Part shown: positions 52,887 through 62,051 of the stretch, one piece after another
Numbering within the stretch: position 1 is the first letter of the stretch
Layout: each line of letters opens with the position of its first letter
NCBI RefSeq assembly: GCF_026626745.1
Contig: NZ_JAPNJW010000002.1
Location: forward strand, 2,318,151-2,382,150
DNA: 64,000 nucleotides
Source of the DNA: Nannocystis sp. RBIL2
GTDB taxonomy: Bacteria; Myxococcota_A; Polyangia; Nannocystales; Nannocystaceae
Direction of reading: 5' to 3'
Notes under the pieces: generated by a model
Database searches by the model: none
What the model was told of the DNA's origin: nothing
Seen by the model: the letters and a program-made list of their open reading frames with translations, nothing else
Program-made: the position numbers and the translations under genes

Positions 52887-53468
52887 TCAGCGCCAGCCGA
52901 CCCGACGCGCCCACGCCTCCATCTCGGCCTGACGCGCCGCGCGATCTGCCGGCGGCGACTGGCCGGGCGGCGGCGGCCGGCGCCACACCATCGGCGGCAG
53001 GCCGACGGCCGCGCGCCGCTCCGCCAGCGACTCCGGCGCCTCGACCCCGACCATCGGCACCATCGCGGAGCCGTCCTCGCTCCAGTCGTACTGCGTGCCG
53101 TAGCGCTGCAGCCGGCCCTCGGACACGCGGATCCGGTCCTCCAGCATCGCCACCTCCGCCGGATCGGCCTCGCCTTCGGCCGCGGCCCGCTGCAGCAGCG
53201 GCAGGCAGCCGCGCAGCAGCGCCGGCTCGCCGATCGCGTGTTGCACGATGCGCCACGCCGCGCTCGCCCCGTCCTCGCCCACCCGCGCTCGCCCCGGCCA
53301 GCCGACCCGCGCCAGCACCTCGCGCAGGCGCACCGCGTTGCGTCGGTGCACCGCCTCCATCTCCGGGTGGTAACCAGCGAACAGGCTGCCGTCGCGCGCC
53401 AGTCGCTCCCGCGTCTCGTCGTCCTCGGCGATCCACTTTATCAGGTCGGCGCGCAGGTCCTCGTCCAT
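52887..53468 (-). CDS. DUF6624-like protein
   Basis: 193 residues. HRRNAVRLREVLARVGWPG, AWRIVQHAIGEPALLRGCLPLL, and LEDRIRVSEGRLQRYGTQYDW followed by LAERRAAVGLPPM reproduce the pattern of the DUF6624 family (QHA..LP.L; DRI.v..G..Q.YGTQ; RR..vGL). Function of that family is unknown; members often occur with toxin or effector genes. ATG 53468 opens with MDEDLRADLIKWI. Confidence 0.75.
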   Translation of the reverse strand: MDEDLRADLIKWIAEDDETRERLARDGSLFAGYHPEMEAVHRRNAVRLREVLARVGWPGRARVGEDGASAAWRIVQHAIGEPALLRGCLPLLQRAAAEGEADPAEVAMLEDRIRVSEGRLQRYGTQYDWSEDGSAMVPMVGVEAPESLAERRAAVGLPPMVWRRPPPPGQSPPADRAARQAEMEAWARRVGWR

Positions 53469-53577
53469 GCGCCGAGCATTGCCGCGGTCGCGTCCGCGCG
53501 CAACCCGTCAGCAGCGAGCCGGAACTCGCCCCACCGAGAATCCCTGACGTTTACGACATCGACCCGGTCGGCCATGG

Positions 53578-53639
53578 ACATGTCCCTCACAGCATGTCGC
53601 TTCAAACATTGCTCTTCTGCCATGTCCTTCGAGACATGC
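53578..53639. repeat. 14-bp-phased array, five cores
   Basis: ACATGT (53578), GCATGT (53592), ACATTG (53606), CCATGT (53620) and ACATGC (53634), all 14 bp apart, follow the 3' end of the metallopeptidase-like gene. Confidence 0.85.
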
Positions 53640-53657
53640 CATCGCAGCATCCCCCGC

Positions 53658-54878
53658 TCACCCTCCCGACCGCAGCCGCAGCGCCTCGGCCGCGGCCAAC
53701 CGCTCCTCTGCGCGGCCGATGTCCCCCGCGATCGTCCCCCCGCAGCCCGGGCACGTCCCCTCGGCGCGGGTCAGCAGCGCCTGGCACTCCGGCTCCGAAC
53801 AGCACGGCCGGCGACGGCGACCGGCCAGGCGGACCGTGAGCACCGACACCACGATCACCGCGGCGATCCACCCCTCGTGGAACATCGCCGCGACCACGCA
53901 CCCGACGAGCCCGGCGATCCCGATCGGCAGCGCCAGCGCGGCCTGCTCGGCGCGGCTGCGCCGCCACACGCGGAACACCGGGCGGCCCACGTTCGACACC
54001 TTCTCGGGCACTGCCGGCGCGATGGGCTCGTCGCGCTCGAGCTCGTCGTGTGTGTCGTCCAGCGCCCGCGTCAGCGTCGCCACGCTGTCCGGCGGCGGCC
54101 AGCTCGCGCGCGGCGGCAGCCCCAGCTCGCTCACCAGCGCCGGCCGCTCGCGCTCGAGCCAGCGCAGCGCCGCCCGGAAGTAGCTGGCCTGATTGGTGCC
54201 GAGGCAGGCCAGCACCACCTCGCGGCCGGCCCCGCGCGCGTGGACCTGCGCTGCCAGCAAGAAGCACAGCTCCTGCGGCGACAGGTACCCGAGCCGCTGC
54301 ACCGACCAGCGCGAGCGGAACGTCCCGTCGTAGATCTGCTCCGAAGTGTGGCGCAGCGCCGCGTTGGCGCTCAGCACCCCGAAGCCGAGGAACACCGCGG
54401 TCATGTCCGTCAGCTCCTCCTCGAGGTCGCGGTCCTCGACGCACAGCGCGTGGTGCGAGCGATACGCGTGCGCCACCTCGTGGGCCAAAGTCGCAGTGAT
54501 CCCGCCCGGATCGTCGAGCAGCGCCAGGTCGGCGCCGAAGCGGGCGACCCCGCCATCGATGCCGAGGAACAGCCCGGCCGCGCCCTCGTGGTGATGCGTC
54601 GCTCCCAGCGCGATCGGCCCCTCGGGCGCCGGCGGTCGCCCCTCGTACAGCTCGATCTCCGCGCCGAGCTCGAGATCCGCGTAGCGGAACAGCCGCCGCA
54701 CCAGCCGCAGCACCCCCGCCGCGCTGCGCGTGAAGCGGTCGGGGAAGAACTCCGGCCGCGGCAGCACGAGCGGCGTGCACACGAAGTGCTGCCAGTCCGC
54801 CCGCCGCAGCAGCGCCCCGAGCCCCTCGAGCAGCCACCTCCGGCGCTCCTCCGCGGGCAGGGCGTCGAACTCCGACAC
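53658..54878 (-). CDS. Putative membrane-associated zinc metallopeptidase
   Basis: 406 residues from GTG 54878. TLAHEVAHAYRSHHA supplies HExxH, the zincin motif, and DLEEELTDMTAVF about 25 residues later could give the third ligand and second-sphere Glu/Asp. The later part has two hydrophobic segments (LALPIGIAGLVGCVVAAMF and AAVIVVSVLTVRLAG) and a CxxC-type zinc ribbon (CCSEPECQALL...TCPGCGG). The whole is an unusual fusion. The start is uncertain because upstream residues are basic. Confidence 0.72.
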   Translation of the reverse strand: MSEFDALPAEERRRWLLEGLGALLRRADWQHFVCTPLVLPRPEFFPDRFTRSAAGVLRLVRRLFRYADLELGAEIELYEGRPPAPEGPIALGATHHHEGAAGLFLGIDGGVARFGADLALLDDPGGITATLAHEVAHAYRSHHALCVEDRDLEEELTDMTAVFLGFGVLSANAALRHTSEQIYDGTFRSRWSVQRLGYLSPQELCFLLAAQVHARGAGREVVLACLGTNQASYFRAALRWLERERPALVSELGLPPRASWPPPDSVATLTRALDDTHDELERDEPIAPAVPEKVSNVGRPVFRVWRRSRAEQAALALPIGIAGLVGCVVAAMFHEGWIAAVIVVSVLTVRLAGRRRRPCCSEPECQALLTRAEGTCPGCGGTIAGDIGRAEERLAAAEALRLRSGG

Positions 54879-55205
54879 GCAAGCGAATGTAGCGAGCGCC
54901 CGCGCCCCCTGTCCATCGCCCACGCGCCTCGCCCGCTGGCACCGTCGCTGCGACCCCCGCGACCCCCACCCTCGCAACGACTCGCCGGGCCCTGCAGTGA
55001 CGCGCCGCGCCTCCTCCCCGCCGCACGATCGCATCGCCCCTCGCCCCTCGCCCCGTCACCGCGCCCACCGCCGCGCCGCCGCCACCGCGCGCCCTGCATG
55101 CACCGCACTTCGCCCGCCGGGTTTCACGCGCGCACGCGCCTCAGCGCACGCCGGCCCGCGCGTCTGGGCGCCCCGCGCGGCGGCTCGCTCGCCTATCATC
55201 GCCGC
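54879..55205. other. 327-bp divergent intergenic region
   Basis: Between the metallopeptidase and the MFS gene. Very GC- and Pro/Ala-coding-like; no signal was recognised except CTATCAT just before the MFS start. Confidence 0.45.
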
Positions 55206-56429
55206 GTGTCCACGCCGGGCCTGCTCGCCAACCGGGACTTCCGGCGCTTGTGGATCGCCCAGGCGATCTCCTTGTTCGGCGACTGGTTCACCTACGTCGC
55301 CGTCGGCACCCTCGCCCTGTCCGAAAGTACAGGTCTCTACGGCGTCGCCGCCGTCCTTGTCGCCCACACCTTGCCGCGGGCCGTGCTCGCGCCGTTCGCC
55401 GGTCGGCTCGCCGATCGCCGTGATCGCGGGACCATCCTCGTCGTCGGCAGCCTGCTGCGGGCCCTCGTCGTCCTCGTCATGATCGCGGTGGTCGGCAGCG
55501 GCGACGCCGGCACCGCCGCCCTCGCCGCCCTCGTGTTCGTGCGCATGGCCCTGTCGGCCTTCACCGATCCGGCCGCCAGCGCAGCGCTGCCGCAGCTCGT
55601 CCCGGCGCACCAGCTCGGGGCCGCCAACGCCCTCCTCGGCGCCACCTGGAGCACCATCTTCGCCCTCGGGGTCGCCGCCGGCGGGTTCGTCACCGCCTTC
55701 GTCGGCCCGCACGGCGCCTTGGCGATCGACGCGGCCACCTTCGTCCTCGCGGCCCTGCTGTTCGCCACCCTCCCGCGCCTGCGGCCGGGCGAGCGGACCG
55801 CCAGCGACGCCTCCGCCTCGATGGTCGTCTCGCCCGACTTCCTCGCCGCCTGGCGCCGCACCTGGCGCGACCCGGCCCTGCTGCACGTCGCCCTCGCCAA
55901 GATCCCCGTCGCCCTCGCCAACGGCGGCGCGTGGGTCCTGCTGCACGCCGTCGCCGGGCGCGAGCAGGCCGGGGCCGTCGCGGTCACTCTCGGCGTCATG
56001 CACGGCGTGCGCGGCATCGGCACCGGCGTCGGCCCATTGCTGTGGGCCCGCGTCGCCCGCCTGCGCGGCACCGTCTCCGGCATCCACCTCGGCACCGCGG
56101 TCACCCTCGCCGGCGTCGCCCTGTTCGCCGCCTTCGACGCCCCCACCGTCCTCGTCGTCGCCTCGGTGCTGTGGGGCCTCGGCATGGGCGCCACCTGGGT
56201 CACCTCGACCACCCGGCTGCAGCTCCTCACGCCCAACGCGATGCTCGGCCGCCTCGCCGCCATCGACCTCATGGCCCACACCTGCGCCCAGTGCGTCGGC
56301 GGCCTGCTCGGGGCCGTCGTCGCCGACGCCCTGCTGTTCCCCGCCGGCGCCGGCTGGCTCGGCGCCGCCGCCGGCCTGCTCGCCTGGGGCCTGCTCGTCC
56401 TGCTCGTCCGCACCCGCCCGCCCGCGTGA
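55206..56429 (+). CDS. MFS transporter
   Basis: 407 residues from GTG 55206, about 12 hydrophobic helices. NRDFRRLWIAQAISLFGDWF and LADRRDRGTILVVGSLLRA match the MFS_3 / enterobactin-exporter-like family. Substrate unknown. Confidence 0.88.
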   Translation: MSTPGLLANRDFRRLWIAQAISLFGDWFTYVAVGTLALSESTGLYGVAAVLVAHTLPRAVLAPFAGRLADRRDRGTILVVGSLLRALVVLVMIAVVGSGDAGTAALAALVFVRMALSAFTDPAASAALPQLVPAHQLGAANALLGATWSTIFALGVAAGGFVTAFVGPHGALAIDAATFVLAALLFATLPRLRPGERTASDASASMVVSPDFLAAWRRTWRDPALLHVALAKIPVALANGGAWVLLHAVAGREQAGAVAVTLGVMHGVRGIGTGVGPLLWARVARLRGTVSGIHLGTAVTLAGVALFAAFDAPTVLVVASVLWGLGMGATWVTSTTRLQLLTPNAMLGRLAAIDLMAHTCAQCVGGLLGAVVADALLFPAGAGWLGAAAGLLAWGLLVLLVRTRPPA

Positions 56430-56738
56430 CGCCGGCCGTGCCCGGCATCATGGTCGGAACCATCGCCGCGCGTCAGACGACTGCTATCATTGCCCAACCA
56501 CCGCCGTCACGCGACTGCTATCATTTCCATTCTACTCGTCGCGCGGTCGCGCGATTGGCATATCGCCACATCACCGGACCGCTCCGTCGACATCATCGCC
56601 GGGGCAGGCGAAGCTCCGCGACTGCCGTCATTGCCGAGGCAGTCGCCACGCGCGTGGCGCAGTCGCTCGCGTCTTCGGGTCCAGGCAGCGCGCGAGCCCC
56701 CGCGCGGCAGATCCGGCTCCACGCGCCAGGACGCCACC
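56430..56738. other. 309-bp convergent intergenic region with a 14-bp direct repeat
   Basis: CGACTGCTATCATT occurs at 56478-56491 and again at 56512-56525. It lies between the convergent MFS and V4R-STAS genes, so a promoter is not expected there. Nothing else recognised. Confidence 0.55.
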
Positions 56739-57800
56739 TCAGTTCCGGCGCCCGACCTCGCCGGCCAGGCACACGCGCAGCCCTTCTTCCATGTTCCGCT
56801 GCGTCAGGATCTTGCCCAGATCGACCCCGAGCGACACCAGCGTCTGCGACACTGCCGGCCGGATCCCCGTGACGATCACCCGCGCCCCGAGCAGGCCGAC
56901 CGCGCGGACGATGCGGAGCAGGTGGTCGGCGGTGTTGGTGTCGACCAGCTCGACCGCGGTCAGGTCGAGGATCACGTGCTGCGTCGCCGAGCCCTCGATC
57001 GCGTGCAGCAGCCGCTCCATCAGCGTCGCCGCCGACGCCTCGTCGAGCGCGCCCATCACCGGCACCGCCAGGATCCCGCTCCAGACCTGCAGGATCGGCG
57101 CCGACAGCGTCCGCAGCGCCCGCTCCTGCTGCTGGATCAGCAGCAGCTTCTCGCGCACTTGCTGCTCCGAACGCGCCCGCTCCTCGATCTCCGTCTTCAG
57201 CTGCTGCAGCGCCACCGCCAGGTCCGCGTTGGTCGCCTGCCCCGCCGCCAGCAATTGCTGCATCCGCTCCTCGAGCGTCACCGTCGTCGGCGTCACCACG
57301 AACTCGTCGTATTCGGCGCCGTCGGCGGCGAAGCTGGTCTGTTCGGCCCAGCACGGCACCCCGAACAGCCTCGCGGTCAGCCCCGCGAATTTGCCCGCCA
57401 TCATCGCGCTGCCCCACTGCACCCCCAGCGCCCGCTGGTACAGCGCCTCCCAGCCGTTGACCACCCGGTAGCGGGCCACGCGTCGCTCTCGGTCGAGCGC
57501 CAGCAGCTCCCAGCGGCCCCACCCCGCCGGCCAGGTGATGGCCCGCAGCGCCAGCAGCCCCTCCTCGAAGCTGGGCGCGCCGGCGATCACCTCCCAGTCG
57601 CCCTCCACGCTCTGTTGCCCGCCGAGGTGCAGGCACAGGTTGAAGCGCTCGACCCCGACCATCGCGCACAGGCCCGACATCAACCCGGCCACCGACGACG
57701 GCACCCACATGCTCAGCGTCGGCACCCCAGCCCACAGATTCAAACCGCGGTCGAGATCCCATTCGATATCGAAGCCGATGTTGATCTTCGCGTTGGCCAT
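56739..57800 (-). CDS. V4R-like sensor - STAS protein, RsbR-like
   Basis: 353 residues from ATG 57800. Residues about 95-195 resemble a V4R/4-vinyl-reductase-type ligand domain (RYRVVNGWEALYQRALGVQWGSAMMAGKFAGLTARLFG, reported in pieces: RYRVVNGWEALYQ and SAMMAGKFAGL). A coiled coil (VREKLLLIQQQERAL) links to a STAS domain: LPxxG-type VPVMGALDEASAATL and HVILDLTAVELVDTNTADH. Thr in DLTA is the candidate phosphosite. An inverted repeat lies just before the start codon. Confidence 0.82.
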   Translation of the reverse strand: MANAKINIGFDIEWDLDRGLNLWAGVPTLSMWVPSSVAGLMSGLCAMVGVERFNLCLHLGGQQSVEGDWEVIAGAPSFEEGLLALRAITWPAGWGRWELLALDRERRVARYRVVNGWEALYQRALGVQWGSAMMAGKFAGLTARLFGVPCWAEQTSFAADGAEYDEFVVTPTTVTLEERMQQLLAAGQATNADLAVALQQLKTEIEERARSEQQVREKLLLIQQQERALRTLSAPILQVWSGILAVPVMGALDEASAATLMERLLHAIEGSATQHVILDLTAVELVDTNTADHLLRIVRAVGLLGARVIVTGIRPAVSQTLVSLGVDLGKILTQRNMEEGLRVCLAGEVGRRN

Positions 57801-58137
57801 GAACGGTATGTTTATACCGCCGCCCGCCGCCGCCCGGGCGAACATTCGTACCGGCGCCGCGCCCGCCGCAGCGACTGTCGGCACTCTCGGGCGTCCGCGA
57901 TCGCGCGCTACTGAAACGTGTTACACCGCCTCACCGCGGTGCCACCAATCGAGCGCGGGCGCGCGCTCCCTCGCTCGCCAGCCCGCCGCTCCGCCCGCTC
58001 GTCCCATACGACGTCTGCGCCCAATCATCGCACCTGGCGCCGCGGCGAATCTGGAAAAACCTGGATCGAGAATGTCCATTCTGCCCCGCGCCCTGGCCCG
58101 CTATTCGCGACCCCTCGAACGGGGCTATGCTCTCCGC
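57801..58137. other. 337-bp divergent intergenic region
   Basis: Between V4R-STAS and the lipoprotein at 58138; contains the inverted repeat at 57804 and both promoters. A second possible start for the lipoprotein (ATG 58072) lies within it. Confidence 0.5.
57804..57819. promoter_or_regulatory. Inverted repeat CGGTAT-GTTT-ATACCG before the V4R-STAS start
   Basis: Perfect 6-bp arms, 4 nt from the ATG, AT-rich in a GC-rich genome. Could be an operator or an RNA hairpin masking the ribosome-binding site. Confidence 0.55.
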
Positions 58138-59148
58138 GTGCGCCGACCTCCTCGCCGCTCGCCGACCCGCGCCGCCTGGTGCCTCGTGGTCCTCGCATGC
58201 GGCCCGGCGCGCGACGCAGGCGAGCGCCCCCTCGACGCCTCGCAGCCGCCAGAGCCCGCAGATCAACGTTCCGAGCCGGTTCCCGACCTCCCGCGACCGG
58301 CCGCCCCACGCGACGACGCGGCAGTCCACCACGACGACTTCGCCCGCCGCGTCCTCTACACCTGGACCACCCCGGCGCAGATCGACGCCCTCCGCCGCTC
58401 GCGGCGCCTGCTCGTCGCCGACAGCGACGTCGGCGAGCGCTCGCCTTACCTGCGCGCGCTCGACGGCCTCGTCGACGCTCACCCGCTGGCCGCGCTCCTC
58501 CGCGACCACCCCGGCCATCGCCGCCGCCGCTACGCCTGGACCAGCCCCTTCGCCACCACTCTCGGCCTCGGCGAGCGCCGCTACGGCGACGCCCTCGTCC
58601 GCATCGACCTCGCCGAGGACGCCCTCGTGGTCGGCTTCCGCCCGCACGCCGCCGAGCCGTTTGTCCTCGAGGACATGTCCGGAGAGCCAGTCGACCTCGC
58701 CGTCGCCCTCGCCGACCCCGGCCGGATCGGCGCCGTCTATCACGTCCGCGACGGCCCCGACGACCCGATCGCCTTCCGCGAGTACGTCGTCTGCAACGAA
58801 TCGCAGGTCGCCGCGTGGTCGGTCGCGACCCCGGAGATCCGCGCTCGCCTCGACGCCGAGCTCGACCTACTCGAGTCGCTCCGCCGCGGCGACCTCGCCC
58901 ACTTGCCCCCCGCCGCCCTGCGAGCCCCGGCCACCGCGGTGTGGCCCACCGCCCCGCGCGAGCCCACCCCGCTCGACCGCTGGCACGCCCGCCTCGCCTT
59001 CGACAACGAGCGCTATCGACCCACGCCCGCCAACCTCGCCGCAGTCGCCGCCGCCCTCCGCGGCTACGATCCCGCCGGCGAGCCGCTGGTCCACCGCCCC
59101 GACGCGACCTTCCCCGAAGCTCCGCTCGCGTCCCAGACCTCGCGGTAG
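58138..59148 (+). CDS. Lipoprotein of unknown function, 3' end within local repeats
   Basis: 336 residues from GTG 58138 with lipobox LVVLACGP and a Pro-rich spacer. The mature part includes DDFARRVLYTWTTPAQIDALRRS and FREYVVCNESQVAAWSVATPEIRARLDAELDLL. ATG 58072 would give a 358-residue form. The last residues ASQTSR are encoded by a 26-bp sequence repeated at the end of the convergent HIT gene. Confidence 0.75.
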   Translation: MRRPPRRSPTRAAWCLVVLACGPARDAGERPLDASQPPEPADQRSEPVPDLPRPAAPRDDAAVHHDDFARRVLYTWTTPAQIDALRRSRRLLVADSDVGERSPYLRALDGLVDAHPLAALLRDHPGHRRRRYAWTSPFATTLGLGERRYGDALVRIDLAEDALVVGFRPHAAEPFVLEDMSGEPVDLAVALADPGRIGAVYHVRDGPDDPIAFREYVVCNESQVAAWSVATPEIRARLDAELDLLESLRRGDLAHLPPAALRAPATAVWPTAPREPTPLDRWHARLAFDNERYRPTPANLAAVAAALRGYDPAGEPLVHRPDATFPEAPLASQTSR

Positions 59149-59259
59149 CCACCTGCCCCGAAGGTCAGCTCGCATCCCGACCTCGCTGTGGCGGCCCAAT
59201 CCGCCAGCCCGCTGCCACCTGCCCCGAAGGTCAGCTCGCGTCCCAGACCTCGCGGTAGC
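59124..59259. repeat. Nested direct repeats at convergent 3' ends
   Basis: A 26-bp block at 59124-59149 recurs exactly at 59234-59259. A second 26-bp block, containing ACCTGC and CCGAAGG, occurs at 59148-59173 and 59214-59239. A degenerate third copy of the first block is at about 59168-59190. The blocks span the stop codons of the lipoprotein (59148) and HIT gene (59231). Confidence 0.85.
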
Positions 59260-59731
59260 GGGCCTGCAGCGCCGCCCACTCCTCCGGCGACCCGACGTAG
59301 ATCCCCTCGCTCCACGAGAACACGTCGCTCGGCCGGTCGTCGGCCTCGTACAGCGGGATCACGTGGACGTGCAGGTGGCGCGACGTCTGCGTCATCTCGC
59401 CCGCGCTGCTGCCCGTCGACGCCACGTAGCAGCGACGCGGCCGCATCACCCGCTCGACCATCCGCGCCGCCTGGTGCGCCATCGCGTTGGCGCGGGCCCA
59501 CAGGGCCGGCTCGACCTCCGCGAACGACGTCACGTGCGGCTTCGGGACCACCATCACGTGGCCCCAGCGGCGCACGTAGCGGGGCAGCATCACCAGCATC
59601 GTCGCGTCCTCGGCGATCGCGTGGACCGCCCCCACCTCGCGGCGGACGATCGCGCACATCAGACACTCGGGCGCGCCGCCCTCGGCCTCGATGCGGCGCA
59701 GCCCCTCGTCGCGTGAAATCAGCGTCGGCAT
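59231..59731 (-). CDS. HIT-family nucleotide hydrolase/transferase
   Basis: 166 residues. HLHVHVIPL is the histidine-triad motif with a catalytic His, and CLMCAIVRRE resembles the CxxC zinc site found in many bacterial HIT proteins. WGHVMVVPKPHVTSF is the typical preceding strand. ATG 59731 selected. Function in nucleoside phosphoramidate or Ap4A-type hydrolysis is family knowledge. Confidence 0.9.
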   Translation of the reverse strand: MPTLISRDEGLRRIEAEGGAPECLMCAIVRREVGAVHAIAEDATMLVMLPRYVRRWGHVMVVPKPHVTSFAEVEPALWARANAMAHQAARMVERVMRPRRCYVASTGSSAGEMTQTSRHLHVHVIPLYEADDRPSDVFSWSEGIYVGSPEEWAALQARYREVWDAS

Positions 59732-59866
59732 GACCGGGTGCGCCGCGAGTATCCCACAGCGCCCGGCCGCGGACGCGTCACCGACCCCGCGCATTCCCGC
59801 CGCCCGCGTGACCTTCGGGCCCCGGCCGCGCGCGCGCCTGTGCGGGCCCCGTGATAGCGTCCTCGC

Positions 59867-61978
59867 ATGACCCGTCGCTGGCTCGGCCTGGTCGCGCTCC
59901 TCGCCTGCACCCCGCACGAGCACGCGCGCGAGCCGCAGAACCCGTGCGCCGAGGGCATGGTCCTCGTCGAGGGCGGCAGCCTCGGCCCCGCGCAGGTCGA
60001 CCGCTTCTGCATCGACATCACCGAGGTCACCACCGCGGCCTACGGCGCCTGCGTCCACGCCGGCGCCTGCACCCCCACGGTCGTCGGCGACGTCGCCGAG
60101 TGCAACCTGACCCGGGCCGACCGCGGCGACCACCCCGTCAATTGCGTCGACTTCGAGCAAGCCCGCGCCTATTGCAGCTGGCTCGGCAAGCGCCTCCCGA
60201 ACGACGAGGAGTGGATGTACGCCGCCCACGCGCGCGAAGGCGGCGGCACCTGGCCGTGGGGCAACATCCCGCTCGACAGCACCCGCGCCTGCTATCAGAC
60301 CGCCAGCACCTGTCCCGTGGGACAGCACCCCGCCGGCGCCAGCCCCGAGGGCGTGCAGAACCTCGCCGGCAACGTCGCCGAGTGGACCGTCTATAAAGAG
60401 CTCCCCCGCCTGCGCGGCGGCAGCTGGCGCGAGGAGCCCCGCCTCGACTTCGTCCGCGACCCGCCCTACGTCCCCGAGGCGACCTCCGGCGTGCGCTGCG
60501 TCGTCGCCCCGTTCACGGCAGTCGACCCGGTCGACCTCGACGTCTGGACCCCCTACGTCCCGGCCAAGGTCGATCTGCCGGTGCTCGCCGCTCCCGCGCC
60601 GCGGCACGCCCCCGAGCGCCCGCTGGCCAACCTCGCGATCGTGCGCCGCCACGAGACCCGGCTCGACGCCGCCCGCTGGTGGCCGGTCGGCGACGACTGG
60701 CTCGTCGGCGTCGACGACGGCAAGCCCGACGTCCTCGGCCTCCCCGGCGCAGTCGAGAGCGCCGCCCTGCCCGAGGGCCTGCGCGACTTCAGCCCGGTCC
60801 GCAGCCTCGGCCCCGACCTCCTGCTCATGCGCGGCGGCTGGTCCAGCACCCTGCGCTTCGTCGCCATCGAGCGCGGCACCTCCCGGATCCGCTGGCAGAT
60901 CCCGTTCGCCAACTACGGCTCGACCTACGAGCAGTTCGTCGCCCCGCGCACCTTCGTCGCCGAGATCTACGGCCAGCAGGTCGACGCGATCGTCGGCTTC
61001 GGCCTCGCCGACGGCCGCGAGCTGTGGCGCCTCCGCGGCGGCGAGCAGGAGCCGTTCACCCGCGCCAGTCACCTGTGGACCGACGGCGAGCGCGGCTACG
61101 TCCGCGGCGACCGCGGCCTGCTCGCCTTCGACCCGACCACCGGCGCGCTGCTCTGGTCCGGCGTCGCCGTCGGCGAGGGCTGCGGCGTCGTCACCGGCGA
61201 CGGCGCCCTGATCGTCGAGGAGCCCGGGCGCGACGGTCACCGCCGGCTCGACCCCGCCACCGGCGCCGAGCTCGGGCGGATCGCCGGCGGCGCCGCGCGC
61301 TGCGTGTGGGGCCTCGACCCAATCGACGGCGGCGCCGCACCGGCTGTCCTCGAGGACAGCCGCCTGTTCGCCTTCGACGTCCCCGACCGCCGCGGCAAGG
61401 CCGAGCTGCGGGCGCGTGACGCAGTCAGCGGTCGCGAGCTGTGGCGGCGCGACGGCCTCGAACCCGACGTGCTGCTGGCCGACCACGACGCTGTCTACGT
61501 CAGGCGCGCGAAGGACATCCTCGTCGGCCTGGACGCGGCCACCGGCGCGCCGCAGGTCGAGATCTCGCTGGCCGGCGGGTTCGATCTCAGCCTGCTCGCC
61601 GGCGGTGGTCCGCGCGGACCGCTGCTGCTCGCCATCGGTCACACCGGGACCACCTGGCTGCTCGGTCGCGGCGAACAACCGTCCGCCCGCGAGGCGTACA
61701 CCGTCCGCGGTCGACTCGTCCCCGACGGCGTGTCTCGCAAGCTCGTCCGCGGCGTGCCCGTGTGGGTCGGCGACAAGCTGGTGCGCAGCAACGCCACCGG
61801 CGGGTTCAGCGCCAAGGGCGTGGCGTACGGCGAGCTCGCGGTCGCCGTCGACGACACCAAGGGCCCGGGCACGCCCGGCGGGTCGACTGTCCGCTTCGAC
61901 GCGGTCACCATCGTTCTCGACGGCGCCGGCACCTACGACGTAGGCGACGTCACCCTGTATCCCTGGTACACCGAATGA
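59867..61978 (+). CDS. FGE/SUMF1-like domain fused to PQQ-like propeller, lipoprotein
   Basis: 703 residues. Signal with a likely lipidated Cys (LVALLACTPHEH). About 25-220 is a formylglycine-generating-enzyme-like (SUMF1) domain: GMVLVEGG, AYCSWLGKRLPNDEEWMYAAH, NLAGNVAEWTVY, LRGGSWRE. The rest has propeller-like repeats (GLADGRELWRLRGG; ATGAPQVEISLAGG) and a carboxypeptidase-like beta domain near the end (VRGRLVPDGVSRKLVRGVPVW). Whether the FGE Cys pair is present was not confirmed. Confidence 0.87.
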   Translation: MTRRWLGLVALLACTPHEHAREPQNPCAEGMVLVEGGSLGPAQVDRFCIDITEVTTAAYGACVHAGACTPTVVGDVAECNLTRADRGDHPVNCVDFEQARAYCSWLGKRLPNDEEWMYAAHAREGGGTWPWGNIPLDSTRACYQTASTCPVGQHPAGASPEGVQNLAGNVAEWTVYKELPRLRGGSWREEPRLDFVRDPPYVPEATSGVRCVVAPFTAVDPVDLDVWTPYVPAKVDLPVLAAPAPRHAPERPLANLAIVRRHETRLDAARWWPVGDDWLVGVDDGKPDVLGLPGAVESAALPEGLRDFSPVRSLGPDLLLMRGGWSSTLRFVAIERGTSRIRWQIPFANYGSTYEQFVAPRTFVAEIYGQQVDAIVGFGLADGRELWRLRGGEQEPFTRASHLWTDGERGYVRGDRGLLAFDPTTGALLWSGVAVGEGCGVVTGDGALIVEEPGRDGHRRLDPATGAELGRIAGGAARCVWGLDPIDGGAAPAVLEDSRLFAFDVPDRRGKAELRARDAVSGRELWRRDGLEPDVLLADHDAVYVRRAKDILVGLDAATGAPQVEISLAGGFDLSLLAGGGPRGPLLLAIGHTGTTWLLGRGEQPSAREAYTVRGRLVPDGVSRKLVRGVPVWVGDKLVRSNATGGFSAKGVAYGELAVAVDDTKGPGTPGGSTVRFDAVTIVLDGAGTYDVGDVTLYPWYTE
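60308..60327. repeat. Intragenic two-core unit of the 14-bp family
   Basis: ACCTGT (60308) and ACAGCA (60322), 14 bp apart, give TGTCCC-GT-GGGACA-type pairing inside the FGE-like gene. Confidence 0.5.
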
Positions 61979-62051
61979 GCGCGTTCGCTCATATCGGCGG
62001 ATCGCCTGCACAATTCGCCGCTAAGCCCCGGTGTGATACAGGGTAGAGGCG

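Noticed and set aside
56478..56525. Promoter pair from the CGACTGCTATCATT direct repeat
   Set aside because: It lies between convergent 3' ends, so a promoter role is unlikely; reported only as a repeat.
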